Shown here: piece after piece, positions 19,078 to 27,300 of the stretch
Numbering within the stretch: position 1 is the first letter of the stretch
Layout of the letters: the number at the start of each line of letters is the position of its first letter
Origin: Persicimonas caeni
GTDB lineage: Bacteria > Myxococcota_A > Bradymonadia > Bradymonadales > Bradymonadaceae
Assembly: GCF_006517175.1 (NCBI RefSeq)
Contig: NZ_CP041186.1
Location: 7,033,074 to 7,097,073 of the forward strand
Length of the DNA: 64,000 nt
Direction of reading: 5' to 3'
The notes under the pieces: generated by a model
The model's database searches: none
What the model saw: the letters and a program-made list of their open reading frames with translations, nothing else
Told to the model about the DNA's origin: nothing
Translations under genes and position numbers: made by a program

Positions 19078-19953
19078 TCAGTACCGTTTGGAGCGGGTCC
19101 GAAAGTACTGCACCAGAGGCTCGATGTGGCTGGCGTCGGTGCGAATCGGGATATGGTCGACTTTGTGCTTGCGGAAGGTGCGCACGAGCTGCTTCTTGCG
19201 CCGCAGCGCCTCGCTTCGAAACTCCGAGCGCACCCGTTTGGACGAGGTGTCGACGGTGAAGATCTCGCCGGTCTCCGGGTCCTCGAAGGGCACCAGCCCC
19301 ATGTCCGGAAGCTCGGTCTCCATCGGGTCCTCGAGGACCAGCGGGATGATCTCGTGGCGCCGGTTGGCGATGCTCAGGCTCGTCTCGAAGTCGGTGTCCT
19401 GAAAGTCGCTGATCACGAAGGTCAGCGCGCGCTTGCTGGTGATCCGACTCAGGTACTCGAGCGCGGCGGGGATGTCGGTGCCGCTGCGCTCGGGGGTGAA
19501 GTCGAGGATCTCGGTGATCACGCGCAGCACGTGCTTTCGGCCCTTCTTGGGCGGGATAAACGCCTCGATCTGGTCGGTGAACGTGATCAGGCCGACGCGG
19601 TCGTTGTTCTTGATGGCGCTAAAGGCGATGAGCGCGGCGAGCTCGGCGGCCGTCTCCTGCTTGCGCCGGTTGTAGGTGCCGAAGGTCTGGCTGCCGGAGG
19701 CGTCGACCAGAAGCAGCACGGTCAGCTCGCGCTCCTCGACGAACTGCTTGATATACAGGTCGTTCATCCGCGCCGACACGTTCCAGTCGATGACGCGAAT
19801 ATCGTCACCGGGCTGGTACTCGCGCACGTCGGTAAAGTCCATCCCGCGCCCTTTGAAGACGCTCTGGTACTGACCGGCGAGCTGGTCGTTGACCGCGCGG
19901 CGGGCGACCAGCTCGAGGTGCTTGACGGCTTTGATGAGTTCTTTTCGTAACAT
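19078..19953 (-). CDS. DUF58 domain protein (vWA-like)
   Basis: Cytoplasmic DUF58 protein, the standard partner of MoxR ATPases. The hallmark GRGMDFTDVREYQPGDD followed by IDWNVSARM is visible, with a degenerate vWA MIDAS (DASGS). The ATG at 19953 is chosen because GGAG lies 4 bases upstream and the protein begins MLRKELIKAVK as in relatives; the longer frame runs into an octamer repeat array. It lies between MoxR and the DUF4381-like gene on the same strand. Confidence 0.9.
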   Translation of the reverse strand: MLRKELIKAVKHLELVARRAVNDQLAGQYQSVFKGRGMDFTDVREYQPGDDIRVIDWNVSARMNDLYIKQFVEERELTVLLLVDASGSQTFGTYNRRKQETAAELAALIAFSAIKNNDRVGLITFTDQIEAFIPPKKGRKHVLRVITEILDFTPERSGTDIPAALEYLSRITSKRALTFVISDFQDTDFETSLSIANRRHEIIPLVLEDPMETELPDMGLVPFEDPETGEIFTVDTSSKRVRSEFRSEALRRKKQLVRTFRKHKVDHIPIRTDASHIEPLVQYFRTRSKRY

Positions 19954-19985
19954 GAACTCCACTGCGTCAGACTGAGAGCGAACAA

Positions 19986-20109
19986 GTAAAAGAGCGAAAG
20001 AGCAAAAGAGCAAAAGCGACTCGCTTTCTTCTGGTTTTCGTTGGTCGACTCATCTGCTGTTTAGCTCTTTAGCTCTTTAGCTCATTAGCTCATTAGCTCA
20101 TTTGCTGCT
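19986..20109. repeat. Inverted octamer arrays between MoxR and DUF58 genes
   Basis: On the left, four octamers of the type GYRAAAGA/GCAAAAGA (19986-20017). On the right, six octamers of the type TAGCTCTT/TAGCTCAT (20062-20109), which are approximately the reverse complement. The right array abuts the MoxR stop codon at 20110. The 44-base centre has no strong GC hairpin, unlike the copies at 31756 and 50755. The element lies inside a predicted operon. Confidence 0.75.
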
Positions 20110-21102
20110 TCACGGGACTTCGATGGTCTCCAGAATCTGCTCGATGACTCGCTCGGAGGTGTACTCTTCGGCCTCGGCGGCAAACGTCAAGATGACGCGG
20201 TGGCGCAAGACGTCGTAGGCGATGGCCTTGATGTCCTCGGGGGTGACGTAGCCGCGGCGCCTGATGAACGCGTGGGCCTTGGCGGCCAGGTTCAGGTAGA
20301 TAGTCGCGCGCGGGCTGGCGCCGAACTCGATGAAGTCCTTGAGCTCGCCCAGGCCGTGCTCCTCGGGGTTACGCGTGGCGAAGATGATGTCGACGATATA
20401 ATCCTTGAGCTTGTCGTCGATGTAGATCTCGCGCACCGCCTTTTGCGACGCCAGAATCTGCTCGGGGGTGGCGACCGCCTCGAGCGCCTCGGGCATGGTG
20501 CGCTCGGTGACGCGGTCCATGATGAGCCGCTCCTCTTCGCGGGTCGGGTAGCCCACCCGGATCATGAGCATGAAGCGGTCGACCTGCGCCTCGGGCAAGG
20601 GGTAGGTGCCCTCTTGCTCGATGGGGTTTTGGGTCGCCAGCACCAAAAAGGGCGGCGGCATCTTGTAGGACGTCTCGCCGATGGTGACCTGGTGTTCCTG
20701 CATCGCCTCGAGCAGCGCCGACTGCACCTTGGCTGGCGCGCGGTTGATCTCGTCGGCCAGGAGCACGTTGGTGAACACGGGGCCCTTACGTGGGACGAAC
20801 TCGCGGGTCTGCTGGTCGTAGATCATCGTGCCGATGAGGTCGGCCGGCAGCAGGTCGGGGGTGAACTGGATGCGCTGGAAGTCGAGGTCGACACACTGCG
20901 ACAGCGACTTGACCGTCAGCGTCTTCGCCAGGCCGGGCACGCCCTCGAGAAGGACGTGGCCGCCGGTGAGCAGACCAATCAGGAGTCGCTCGACCATGTA
21001 CTTTTGGCCGACGACCACGCGCTCGAGTTCGTGACGCATATCGTCGACGAACGCGCTGCGCTCGCGAATCATCTCATTCAAATGTCCGACTTCGGTTGTC
21101 AT
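20110..21102 (-). CDS. MoxR-family AAA+ ATPase (first cluster)
   Basis: 330 residues. It has a Walker A motif GVPGLAKT, Walker B LLADEINRAPAK, sensor region ATQNPIEQEGTYPLPEAQ and a C-terminal lid. MoxR ATPases act as chaperone-like remodellers with DUF58 and vWA proteins. This gene heads the cluster DUF58, DUF4381-like, batA, batB, batD. A 156-base gap containing an octamer repeat element separates it from DUF58. Confidence 0.93.
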   Translation of the reverse strand: MTTEVGHLNEMIRERSAFVDDMRHELERVVVGQKYMVERLLIGLLTGGHVLLEGVPGLAKTLTVKSLSQCVDLDFQRIQFTPDLLPADLIGTMIYDQQTREFVPRKGPVFTNVLLADEINRAPAKVQSALLEAMQEHQVTIGETSYKMPPPFLVLATQNPIEQEGTYPLPEAQVDRFMLMIRVGYPTREEERLIMDRVTERTMPEALEAVATPEQILASQKAVREIYIDDKLKDYIVDIIFATRNPEEHGLGELKDFIEFGASPRATIYLNLAAKAHAFIRRRGYVTPEDIKAIAYDVLRHRVILTFAAEAEEYTSERVIEQILETIEVP

Positions 21103-21167
21103 TTTTCGCTTCGTTCGAACGTCCGAGGTTAGTTTCGAGCGGTCGAGTGATCGACCGTCATCGTATG

Positions 21168-21321
21168 TTCTTGGTTCTTGGTTCTTGGTCCTTGCGAGTT
21201 GGACATCTCTGCCGGGCAGCTACGGTATCGAGTTAAACGGCAGTGGTTGCCAAAAATCATCCGCTAGCGACCGAGCTTCCAACGCCGAACTTCAAGAACC
21301 AAAAACCAAGAACCAAGAACG
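21168..21321. repeat. Inverted heptamer arrays (TTCTTGG and CCAAGAA type)
   Basis: Three perfect TTCTTGG heptamers plus one degenerate unit (21168-21195) face four AAGAACC-phase heptamers (21294-21321), which are the reverse complement. They are about 98 bases apart. The arms also contain a shorter GTTGGA/TCCAAC pair. The element fills the gap between RNase H (stop at 21390) and MoxR (start at 21102). Confidence 0.8.
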
Positions 21322-21389
21322 CGTCGATTTGCCACTGGTGTTCAACGCGTCGACACCTTGCAGGGACCGATCGCCATCGAGAGTCGCCG

Positions 21390-22121
21390 TTAAATGCCGT
21401 CCAGAGTCGAGGTAGCCAGATCGTCCGCGCGCTCGTTGAGCGGGTGGCCGGCGTGGCCTTTGACCTTGATGAGTTTGACGTCGTCGAATTCGCTCAACAG
21501 ATCGCGGATCCCTAAGATCAATTCACGGTTCGCCTTCGCCTTCCATCCCTTGGTGAGCACGCCGATGGAGTAGGAGCTGTCGGTGTAGATGCGCACCGGG
21601 CGGCTCTTGTCCTCGACGTTCTCCAGGGCGACCTTGATGGCGGTCAGCTCGGCGATGTTGTTGGTCCCGGTGCCCAGGTACTGGTTGATCTCGCGGTAGC
21701 TGTCGCCGTCGCGCATCAGCAGCCCGTAGCCACAGGGGCCCGGGTTCCCGCTGCAGGCGCCATCGGTGTAGACCTCGACGACACCGTCCTCCGGGGGAGG
21801 ATAGGAGATCAACTCGTCGGGAACCTCCGTCGACACCTTCGCAGCTTCGGTAGGTTGTATTTGATGTTGGGTCGCTTTTGTTCCCGTCGATTTCTTCGAT
21901 CCGGAACTCTTTTTGCTCTTTTTGCCGGCCTTACTCGGCTGGGGCTTGCCGTCTTCGTCGAGCGGGCCGGAGACATTGCGCACGCCGGCGCGGTAGACCT
22001 TGGCGTCTTCGCCGGGGCTGTACTTCATCTGCACGCGCCCGCCGTCGACGACGAGTTCACCGTCTTCGTCGACTTCGACATAAACCTTGCTGCCCTTGAA
22101 ATATCTACGATCCCACGGCAC
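21390..22121 (-). CDS. rnhA: RNase HI with an extra N-terminal domain
   Basis: Cleaves RNA in RNA-DNA hybrids. The C-terminal 130 residues have the full catalytic set: D120 in YTDGACSGNPGP, E158 in NNIAELTA, D181 in YTDSSYSIG, and HAGHPLNERADDLA with D233. Residues 1-50 form an unrecognised beta-rich module, then a Lys/Ser-rich linker. I chose a GTG start at 22121 with GGAGG six bases upstream; the frame stays open to 22475, but that part looks non-coding. This gives 243 residues. It is divergent from hisZ. Confidence 0.9.
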   Translation of the reverse strand: MPWDRRYFKGSKVYVEVDEDGELVVDGGRVQMKYSPGEDAKVYRAGVRNVSGPLDEDGKPQPSKAGKKSKKSSGSKKSTGTKATQHQIQPTEAAKVSTEVPDELISYPPPEDGVVEVYTDGACSGNPGPCGYGLLMRDGDSYREINQYLGTGTNNIAELTAIKVALENVEDKSRPVRIYTDSSYSIGVLTKGWKAKANRELILGIRDLLSEFDDVKLIKVKGHAGHPLNERADDLATSTLDGI

Positions 22122-22444
22122 GAGCCGCCTCCAGAGTTGATGCAACGTTGTCTTGTCCGCTGGGAGCCATAGCACAATCGATCCCGAAATGTGTAGCCCT
22201 CGCGCACCAGCGCAGGGGGCGCCGATCGCTTGGAATATGCACGCCCACACAGGTGTTCCACCTGTGTTGCGTATGAGGCATGGAGCGCCAGGTGATGGGC
22301 GTGTGTTTGGTAGCACCGCTGCGACTCTGCGCGAGCCGTCTCGGCCCGGTCGACGAACACCGGATCGTGTTGAAGATTGACAGGGCTCGTTCAGGAGCGA
22401 TAACCCAAGCCCACTTTGAGTAGCAGTCGACGGGGAGTTCCTTC
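22122..22444. other. Divergent rnhA-hisZ intergenic region with a perfect hairpin
   Basis: 323 bases with no gene I can support. It contains a perfect 9-bp hairpin ACACAGGTG-TTC-CACCTGTGT (22247-22267) and a candidate hisZ promoter further right. No his leader peptide with consecutive histidine codons was seen. Confidence 0.6.
22377..22404 (+). promoter_or_regulatory. Candidate sigma-70 promoter of hisZ-hisG
   Basis: Perfect TTGACA (22377-22382), a 16-base spacer, then GATAAC (22399-22404) matching four of six -10 bases. Transcription would start near 22411, leaving a leader of about 34 bases that includes the GGGGAG ribosome site before the GTG start of hisZ. Confidence 0.5.
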
Positions 22445-23560
22445 GTGGTAGAGCATCAGCACCTAACACCGGCACTCGACCGGTCCGTAAGTTTGCGCCG
22501 ACAAGTCACCTCCCAGGCGATGCACGTCTTTGCGGGGTGGGGCTATCGTGAGATCCAGGTCCCCATCTTGGACTATTTCGATTCCCTCAAAGAGGGGCTC
22601 GACGAGCGCCAAATCGCCCGAAGCTTTCGCTTCGTCGATCGCACCGGCAACCTGATGGTCCTCCAGCCCGACATCACCCCGGCTGTAGCCAAGGTCTACG
22701 CCTATCAGTTGCAGGGAACTCCGCTGCCGCTGCGGTTGAGCTACGCCAATAACGTGGTGCGCATCGAGCGGTCGCTGACCGGCGAGCAGCTCGAGAGTAA
22801 CCAGTTGGGCATCGAGCTCATCGGCGCGCGCGGCTTGGTCGCCGACGTCGAAGTGCTCCTCATTGCCCTCGAGGTCCTCGAAGAGCTCGGCCTCGAACAC
22901 TATCAGATCAACGTGGCCGACCACCGCACCGCCAAGCTGTTGCTCAACGCCACCGGCGCGCCCGGTCGCATCCGCGAGGAGGTGCGCCGCGCCATCATCG
23001 CGCGAGACCCCGACGCCGTGCGCGAGATCCTCACTGGGCTGGGCGCCCGCGAGATGTACGTCGAGGCCGTGGCGGTGCTCGCCGAATTGGTCGACGGCAC
23101 CGAGCAACTCGAGGCGATTCGCAGCCTGATGTCGACCCACGTCAAAGTCCTCGAACGCCTCGACTACCTCAAGGCGCTCGAGCGCTCCATCGAAGATTTG
23201 GGCTACGGCGAGCACGTCAGACTCGACTTGGGTGAACTGGGGGGCGCGAGTTATTATACCGGCCTAGGCTTCAATGTTGTTGCCGAGGGCGTCGGCCGCG
23301 AGTTGGGAAGGGGAGGGCGCTACGACGATCTCGTCGGGCGCTTCGGCGCCGACACGCCCGCGGTCGGATTCTCGTTCTCGCTCGAGACCATCGTCGAGTT
23401 TTTGCATTCGTCGAGCCCCAGCAGTGGGCGGCGTTTCGACGGTGGTGACGCGATTTATGTGGACCCGTCCGACCCCATCAAAGGATTACACGTGGCGCTG
23501 GAGCGGCGTCGCAGAGACAAGCCGACACGAATTGTCAGCAGGCCCGAGAGTAGTCGATGA
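22445..23560 (+). CDS. hisZ: ATP phosphoribosyltransferase regulatory subunit HisZ
   Basis: Histidyl-tRNA synthetase paralogue that activates the short-form HisG and mediates histidine feedback. It has the class II synthetase-like segments QPDITPAVAKVYA and YYTGLGFNV, but lacks an anticodon-binding domain. Start is GTG, with GGGGAG 8 bases upstream. Length is 371 residues. The stop overlaps the hisG start (ATGA), so the subunits are translationally coupled. Confidence 0.93.
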   Translation: MVEHQHLTPALDRSVSLRRQVTSQAMHVFAGWGYREIQVPILDYFDSLKEGLDERQIARSFRFVDRTGNLMVLQPDITPAVAKVYAYQLQGTPLPLRLSYANNVVRIERSLTGEQLESNQLGIELIGARGLVADVEVLLIALEVLEELGLEHYQINVADHRTAKLLLNATGAPGRIREEVRRAIIARDPDAVREILTGLGAREMYVEAVAVLAELVDGTEQLEAIRSLMSTHVKVLERLDYLKALERSIEDLGYGEHVRLDLGELGGASYYTGLGFNVVAEGVGRELGRGGRYDDLVGRFGADTPAVGFSFSLETIVEFLHSSSPSSGRRFDGGDAIYVDPSDPIKGLHVALERRRRDKPTRIVSRPESSR

Positions 23561-24285
23561 ACCAGACCCAACCACTCAGAATCGCGCTGCCCAAAAGCGA
23601 AGAACTCGAAGCCATCTGCGCGCACTTTCGCGCCTGCGGCTTCGAGTTGCCCCAGCCGATCGGCCCCGGGCTGCATCGCCTCGATAATCCGTTGAGCGGC
23701 GAATACGACGTCGAAGTTTTCTGCATCGACTCGGCCGACGTGGGCACCTACGTCGAGCACGGCATCGCGCATATCGGCGTGATGAGCACCGATCTGATCC
23801 GCGAAAACGGCATCCAAGTCTGGCGCCCCTTCTCGTTTCCGTTTGGCAAATACCCGTTGGTGTTGGCCGCACCCAAAGGCGAGACGATCGCCTCGTTGTC
23901 GGCCCGCCCGCTGATCCGCATCGCCACGCCGCTGCCCAACTTCACCCGCGAGGTCTTCGCCTCACGCGGCATGTCGGTCAACGTCGTGCCGGTGGCCGAC
24001 AGCGTGACTGCATGTTTGTTGGGATTGGCCGACGGCTACGTCGACCGCCTCGTCGAGCCCGACATGATGGTCAAGCAGGGATTCCGCGCCGTCGAGGCGC
24101 TCGGCCACGCCTCGCTCAAGCTCATCGTCAACCGCGCCTGCGGCTCGAGACGTCGCCAGACGATCCGCGCGCTCATCGACGCGCTCGAGACGCATCAGCC
24201 GCCGACGCCTGCCAAGATCGAGATTCCGTTCGACGGCGAAGAGTTCGAGCGGCCGGATACCACCGAGTTCGACCTGGCCAATTGA
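23557..24285 (+). CDS. hisG: ATP phosphoribosyltransferase HisG (short form)
   Basis: First enzyme of histidine biosynthesis, joining ATP and PRPP. IALPKSE at the N-terminus, GVMSTDLI and the PRPP-binding-type stretch VPVADSVTACLLGLADGYVD are visible, though the usual DLVxTGxTL motif is altered. Without the C-terminal regulatory domain it needs HisZ, which is encoded directly upstream with a 4-base overlap. Length is 242 residues. The altered PRPP loop (ADSVTACLLG) is worth checking, but the hisZ coupling supports the assignment. Confidence 0.88.
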   Translation: MNQTQPLRIALPKSEELEAICAHFRACGFELPQPIGPGLHRLDNPLSGEYDVEVFCIDSADVGTYVEHGIAHIGVMSTDLIRENGIQVWRPFSFPFGKYPLVLAAPKGETIASLSARPLIRIATPLPNFTREVFASRGMSVNVVPVADSVTACLLGLADGYVDRLVEPDMMVKQGFRAVEALGHASLKLIVNRACGSRRRQTIRALIDALETHQPPTPAKIEIPFDGEEFERPDTTEFDLAN

Positions 24286-24341
24286 GTCCGCCGGCCGACT
24301 GCGAATGAGTGCGAGCACGCGCCCCCCGCGAAGCCTCGCGC

Positions 24342-27300
24342 TTATTTGAAATCCTCCAACGATACCTCCAACCACAACGCCTCACGGTCGTTGCCCTGCG
24401 CGCGCTCGATCTCGGCGAGGTGCTCGACGAGCTCGGTCAGTTCGCTCTGTCCGCCGTTGGCGGTCCGAAGCGAGCGTCGCACGTAGGTTTCGGCCTGGCC
24501 GAGGTCACCGTTTCGGTAATGGAGCCAGCCGAGCGTGTCGAGGTAGCTCGGATTGCGCCCGCGCCCGGTCGCGATGGCCCGGCGCACGTAGTCGAAGCCG
24601 CGCTCGAGCTGGGCGTTGGTCGTCGAGAAGGTGTAGGCCAGATTGTTCATGTAGACCGCCACCGACTGGTGGGTGGGGCTTTTGACCAGGAACTCGTCGA
24701 GCGCTGACTCGTAGAGCTCATAAGCACGCTCGTGGTCGCCGGCGGCTTCGTAGAGGCCGGACATCTGCGGTACCAGGGCTTCGCCCAAGATGCCGGTACC
24801 GGCGGCGAGCATCGGGAATCGCTCTTCGACGAAATTGATGCCTGCCTCGGCGCGCTCGGCGTCGACAAAGCATTGGATGACCAGGCGCAGCGGAGTCTCG
24901 GGATCGCGCGGCGACGGCGTCTTGGCGAGCTGCTCCAGGTACCCGGTGGCCACGGCATCTTCGCCGGCCTTCAGGGCGTTGTAGGCGGCGTGGTACAGCC
25001 CGTAGGTGCGGTTGACGCCGGCTCCGATGGACTTGTCGAGGTCGCGTTTGGCCGCCTTTGTTTCGCCTTTGCGCAGTCGTGCGGCGCCTCGGAAGAAGAA
25101 CGGTTCGGGGCGCTCCGGCGATTTCTGGACCGCCAGGTCGGCGTAGCGAAGCGCGTCGTCGGTGAACTTACGCTCGAGCAATTCCTGGGCGACGTTCGTA
25201 GCGGCGACCGCTTCGTCGGAGCTCGCCTCCATGTACGCGCTAAAGCTCTTGTCCGCCTCCTCGGTGAAGTCGAGCTCGCGACTCGCCAGGCCGAGCAGCA
25301 GATGGGTCTGCGGCGCGACGGTGCGACCGTCGAGCTTCGGGGCGAGGTAACGGGCCGTCTCCACGAATAGCCCGGCGCGGTTGAGATGCCAGGCCAACCG
25401 GTACACTGCATACGGATCGTAAGCGACGAATTCGAGCGCCTCGTCGAGCTTCTCGCGCGCCGCTTCGACGTCGCCGGCTCGGTAGGCCACCACAATGTCG
25501 TTCATGCGCATGTCATAAACCACCGGATAGACCGACTCATAGTGGTTCAAGATGGGGCGCGTGAGCTCGGAGGCCTGCTGGCCCTTCCAGCGCGTGATCA
25601 GACTGTGAATGTAGCTGAGAGGCTCGCGCCCGACGCGCATATAGAGGTCGGCCATCGCTTCGAGCTGCTCCTTGTCGCCCGCTGCTTGCGCGATGAGCAG
25701 GGCGGCGGAGACGTTCTGGCGCGTGGGCATCGAGTTGGCCAGTGATACGGCCGTGGCCACGGCGCGGTCGTCGAGGCCGAGCTGTCGGAACTGTTCGGCG
25801 AGCGCCGCCTTGGCGGAAACTTTGTCCTGAGCGTCCTCGACGTACAACTTGGCCAACTCGTCGATGCGCTGCTCGTCGTTGGCGGCGACGGCATTTCTGA
25901 GCAAGAAGGTCGCCGTGCGTGCGTGCACCGAGCGGTCGGGGTTCTCGAGTCCCTTGCGCGCGAGTTCGTCAGCCAGGTCGTACAGCCCGTGGCGCTGGAC
26001 CAGCTCGGCGATCTGCAGGCGTCGGTCGTTGTCCTCTTGAGACAGGCCGAAATCGGCCACCGCCGCCTTCGCCTCGTCGGCCGCGCTCTCCTTCGAGCGG
26101 GCGACGGCCAGCTTGAGCCCCAACTCTTGGACCCGCGAGTCTTCGCGTAGCTCGCCGGAGAGCTGACTGATGAATCCCCGCGCTTCTTCGACATATCCTT
26201 CGCCGGCGAGGGCTTCGAGAGTGCGCACGACCGTGTCGATGTCCTCGTCGCGGCCGGCGTCGACGACGAGTTTGATCGAAGCCTCTGCGTCGCGTTCGGG
26301 TTGCGACTGCGAAGTCGTCTCGTAGATGACGTTGGCGGCCTCGTCGAGGCGGCCGCGCTCGGCGAGCAACTCGGCCAACAGCGGGGCAGCGTCGGCGGTA
26401 TAGCGCCCGTCGCTCATCAAGAGACGAAGCAGGCGAAGGTATTGCTCTTGCTGGCCGTGCACCTCGTATTGCGCGCCGATTTGGCGCAGCGTCGAGGTCA
26501 GGTCGGCTGTGCCCACCGTCTCGAGCAGCTTCTGGTAAACCCGGACGGCCTCCTGATGGTAGCCCATCGCCGCGTAGGCGTGCGCCAGGCTCGCTCGAAA
26601 GTCGATCTGGCCCTTGGCGATGGCCGAGCGCAGGTAGGGGATGCCTTTCTGGTACTCGCCCTGGCTGATGAGATACTCGCCGATCTGGGCCTGCTGCCTG
26701 GCGCCCTCGTGCGGGCGCTCGATCATCGGCTTCATCGCCTTTTCGAGCCGCTCGAAGCCGCCCAGAGTGGTCAGCAGGTCGCTGCGCTCCTGGATGATGC
26801 GGCTGGCGGTGTAGTAGTCGCCCTTGGTGACCTCGTCCTCGAGGAGCTTGGCGGCCGCCTCGCGGAACCCGTTGCGCGCGAGCATGTCCACCTTGTCGCG
26901 CAGGTTCACGCTCGACTTGATGAGCTCTTGGATCGTGCGCTGGGCCTTTTCGCGTGGCTGGGTCACCAGCGCGTAGTCGAAGACGACTCGCTGAAAGTAG
27001 TCCTTGTGCCGGCCGGCGGTCTTGAGCGCCTCCTCGGCGAGGTCGCGGCCTTCGGCGTAGCGTCCCGCCTCCAGCAGCGTCTTGACCTCGAGCTCATAGG
27101 CGTCCTCACGTTGGACCGGTGCCATCTTCTTTCGCGCGAGATCGAGGGCCTTTCGACCCTCTTCCACCTTGCCCTGCAAAATCAAGAATTGGCCGCGGGC
27201 CTGATGCGTCTTGGCGTTGTCCGCCGCAGCGGTGACCGCCTTGTCATAGGCTTTACCGGCGAGCTCGCCCGAGCCGTGGCGCGCGTAGAAATCACCGACC

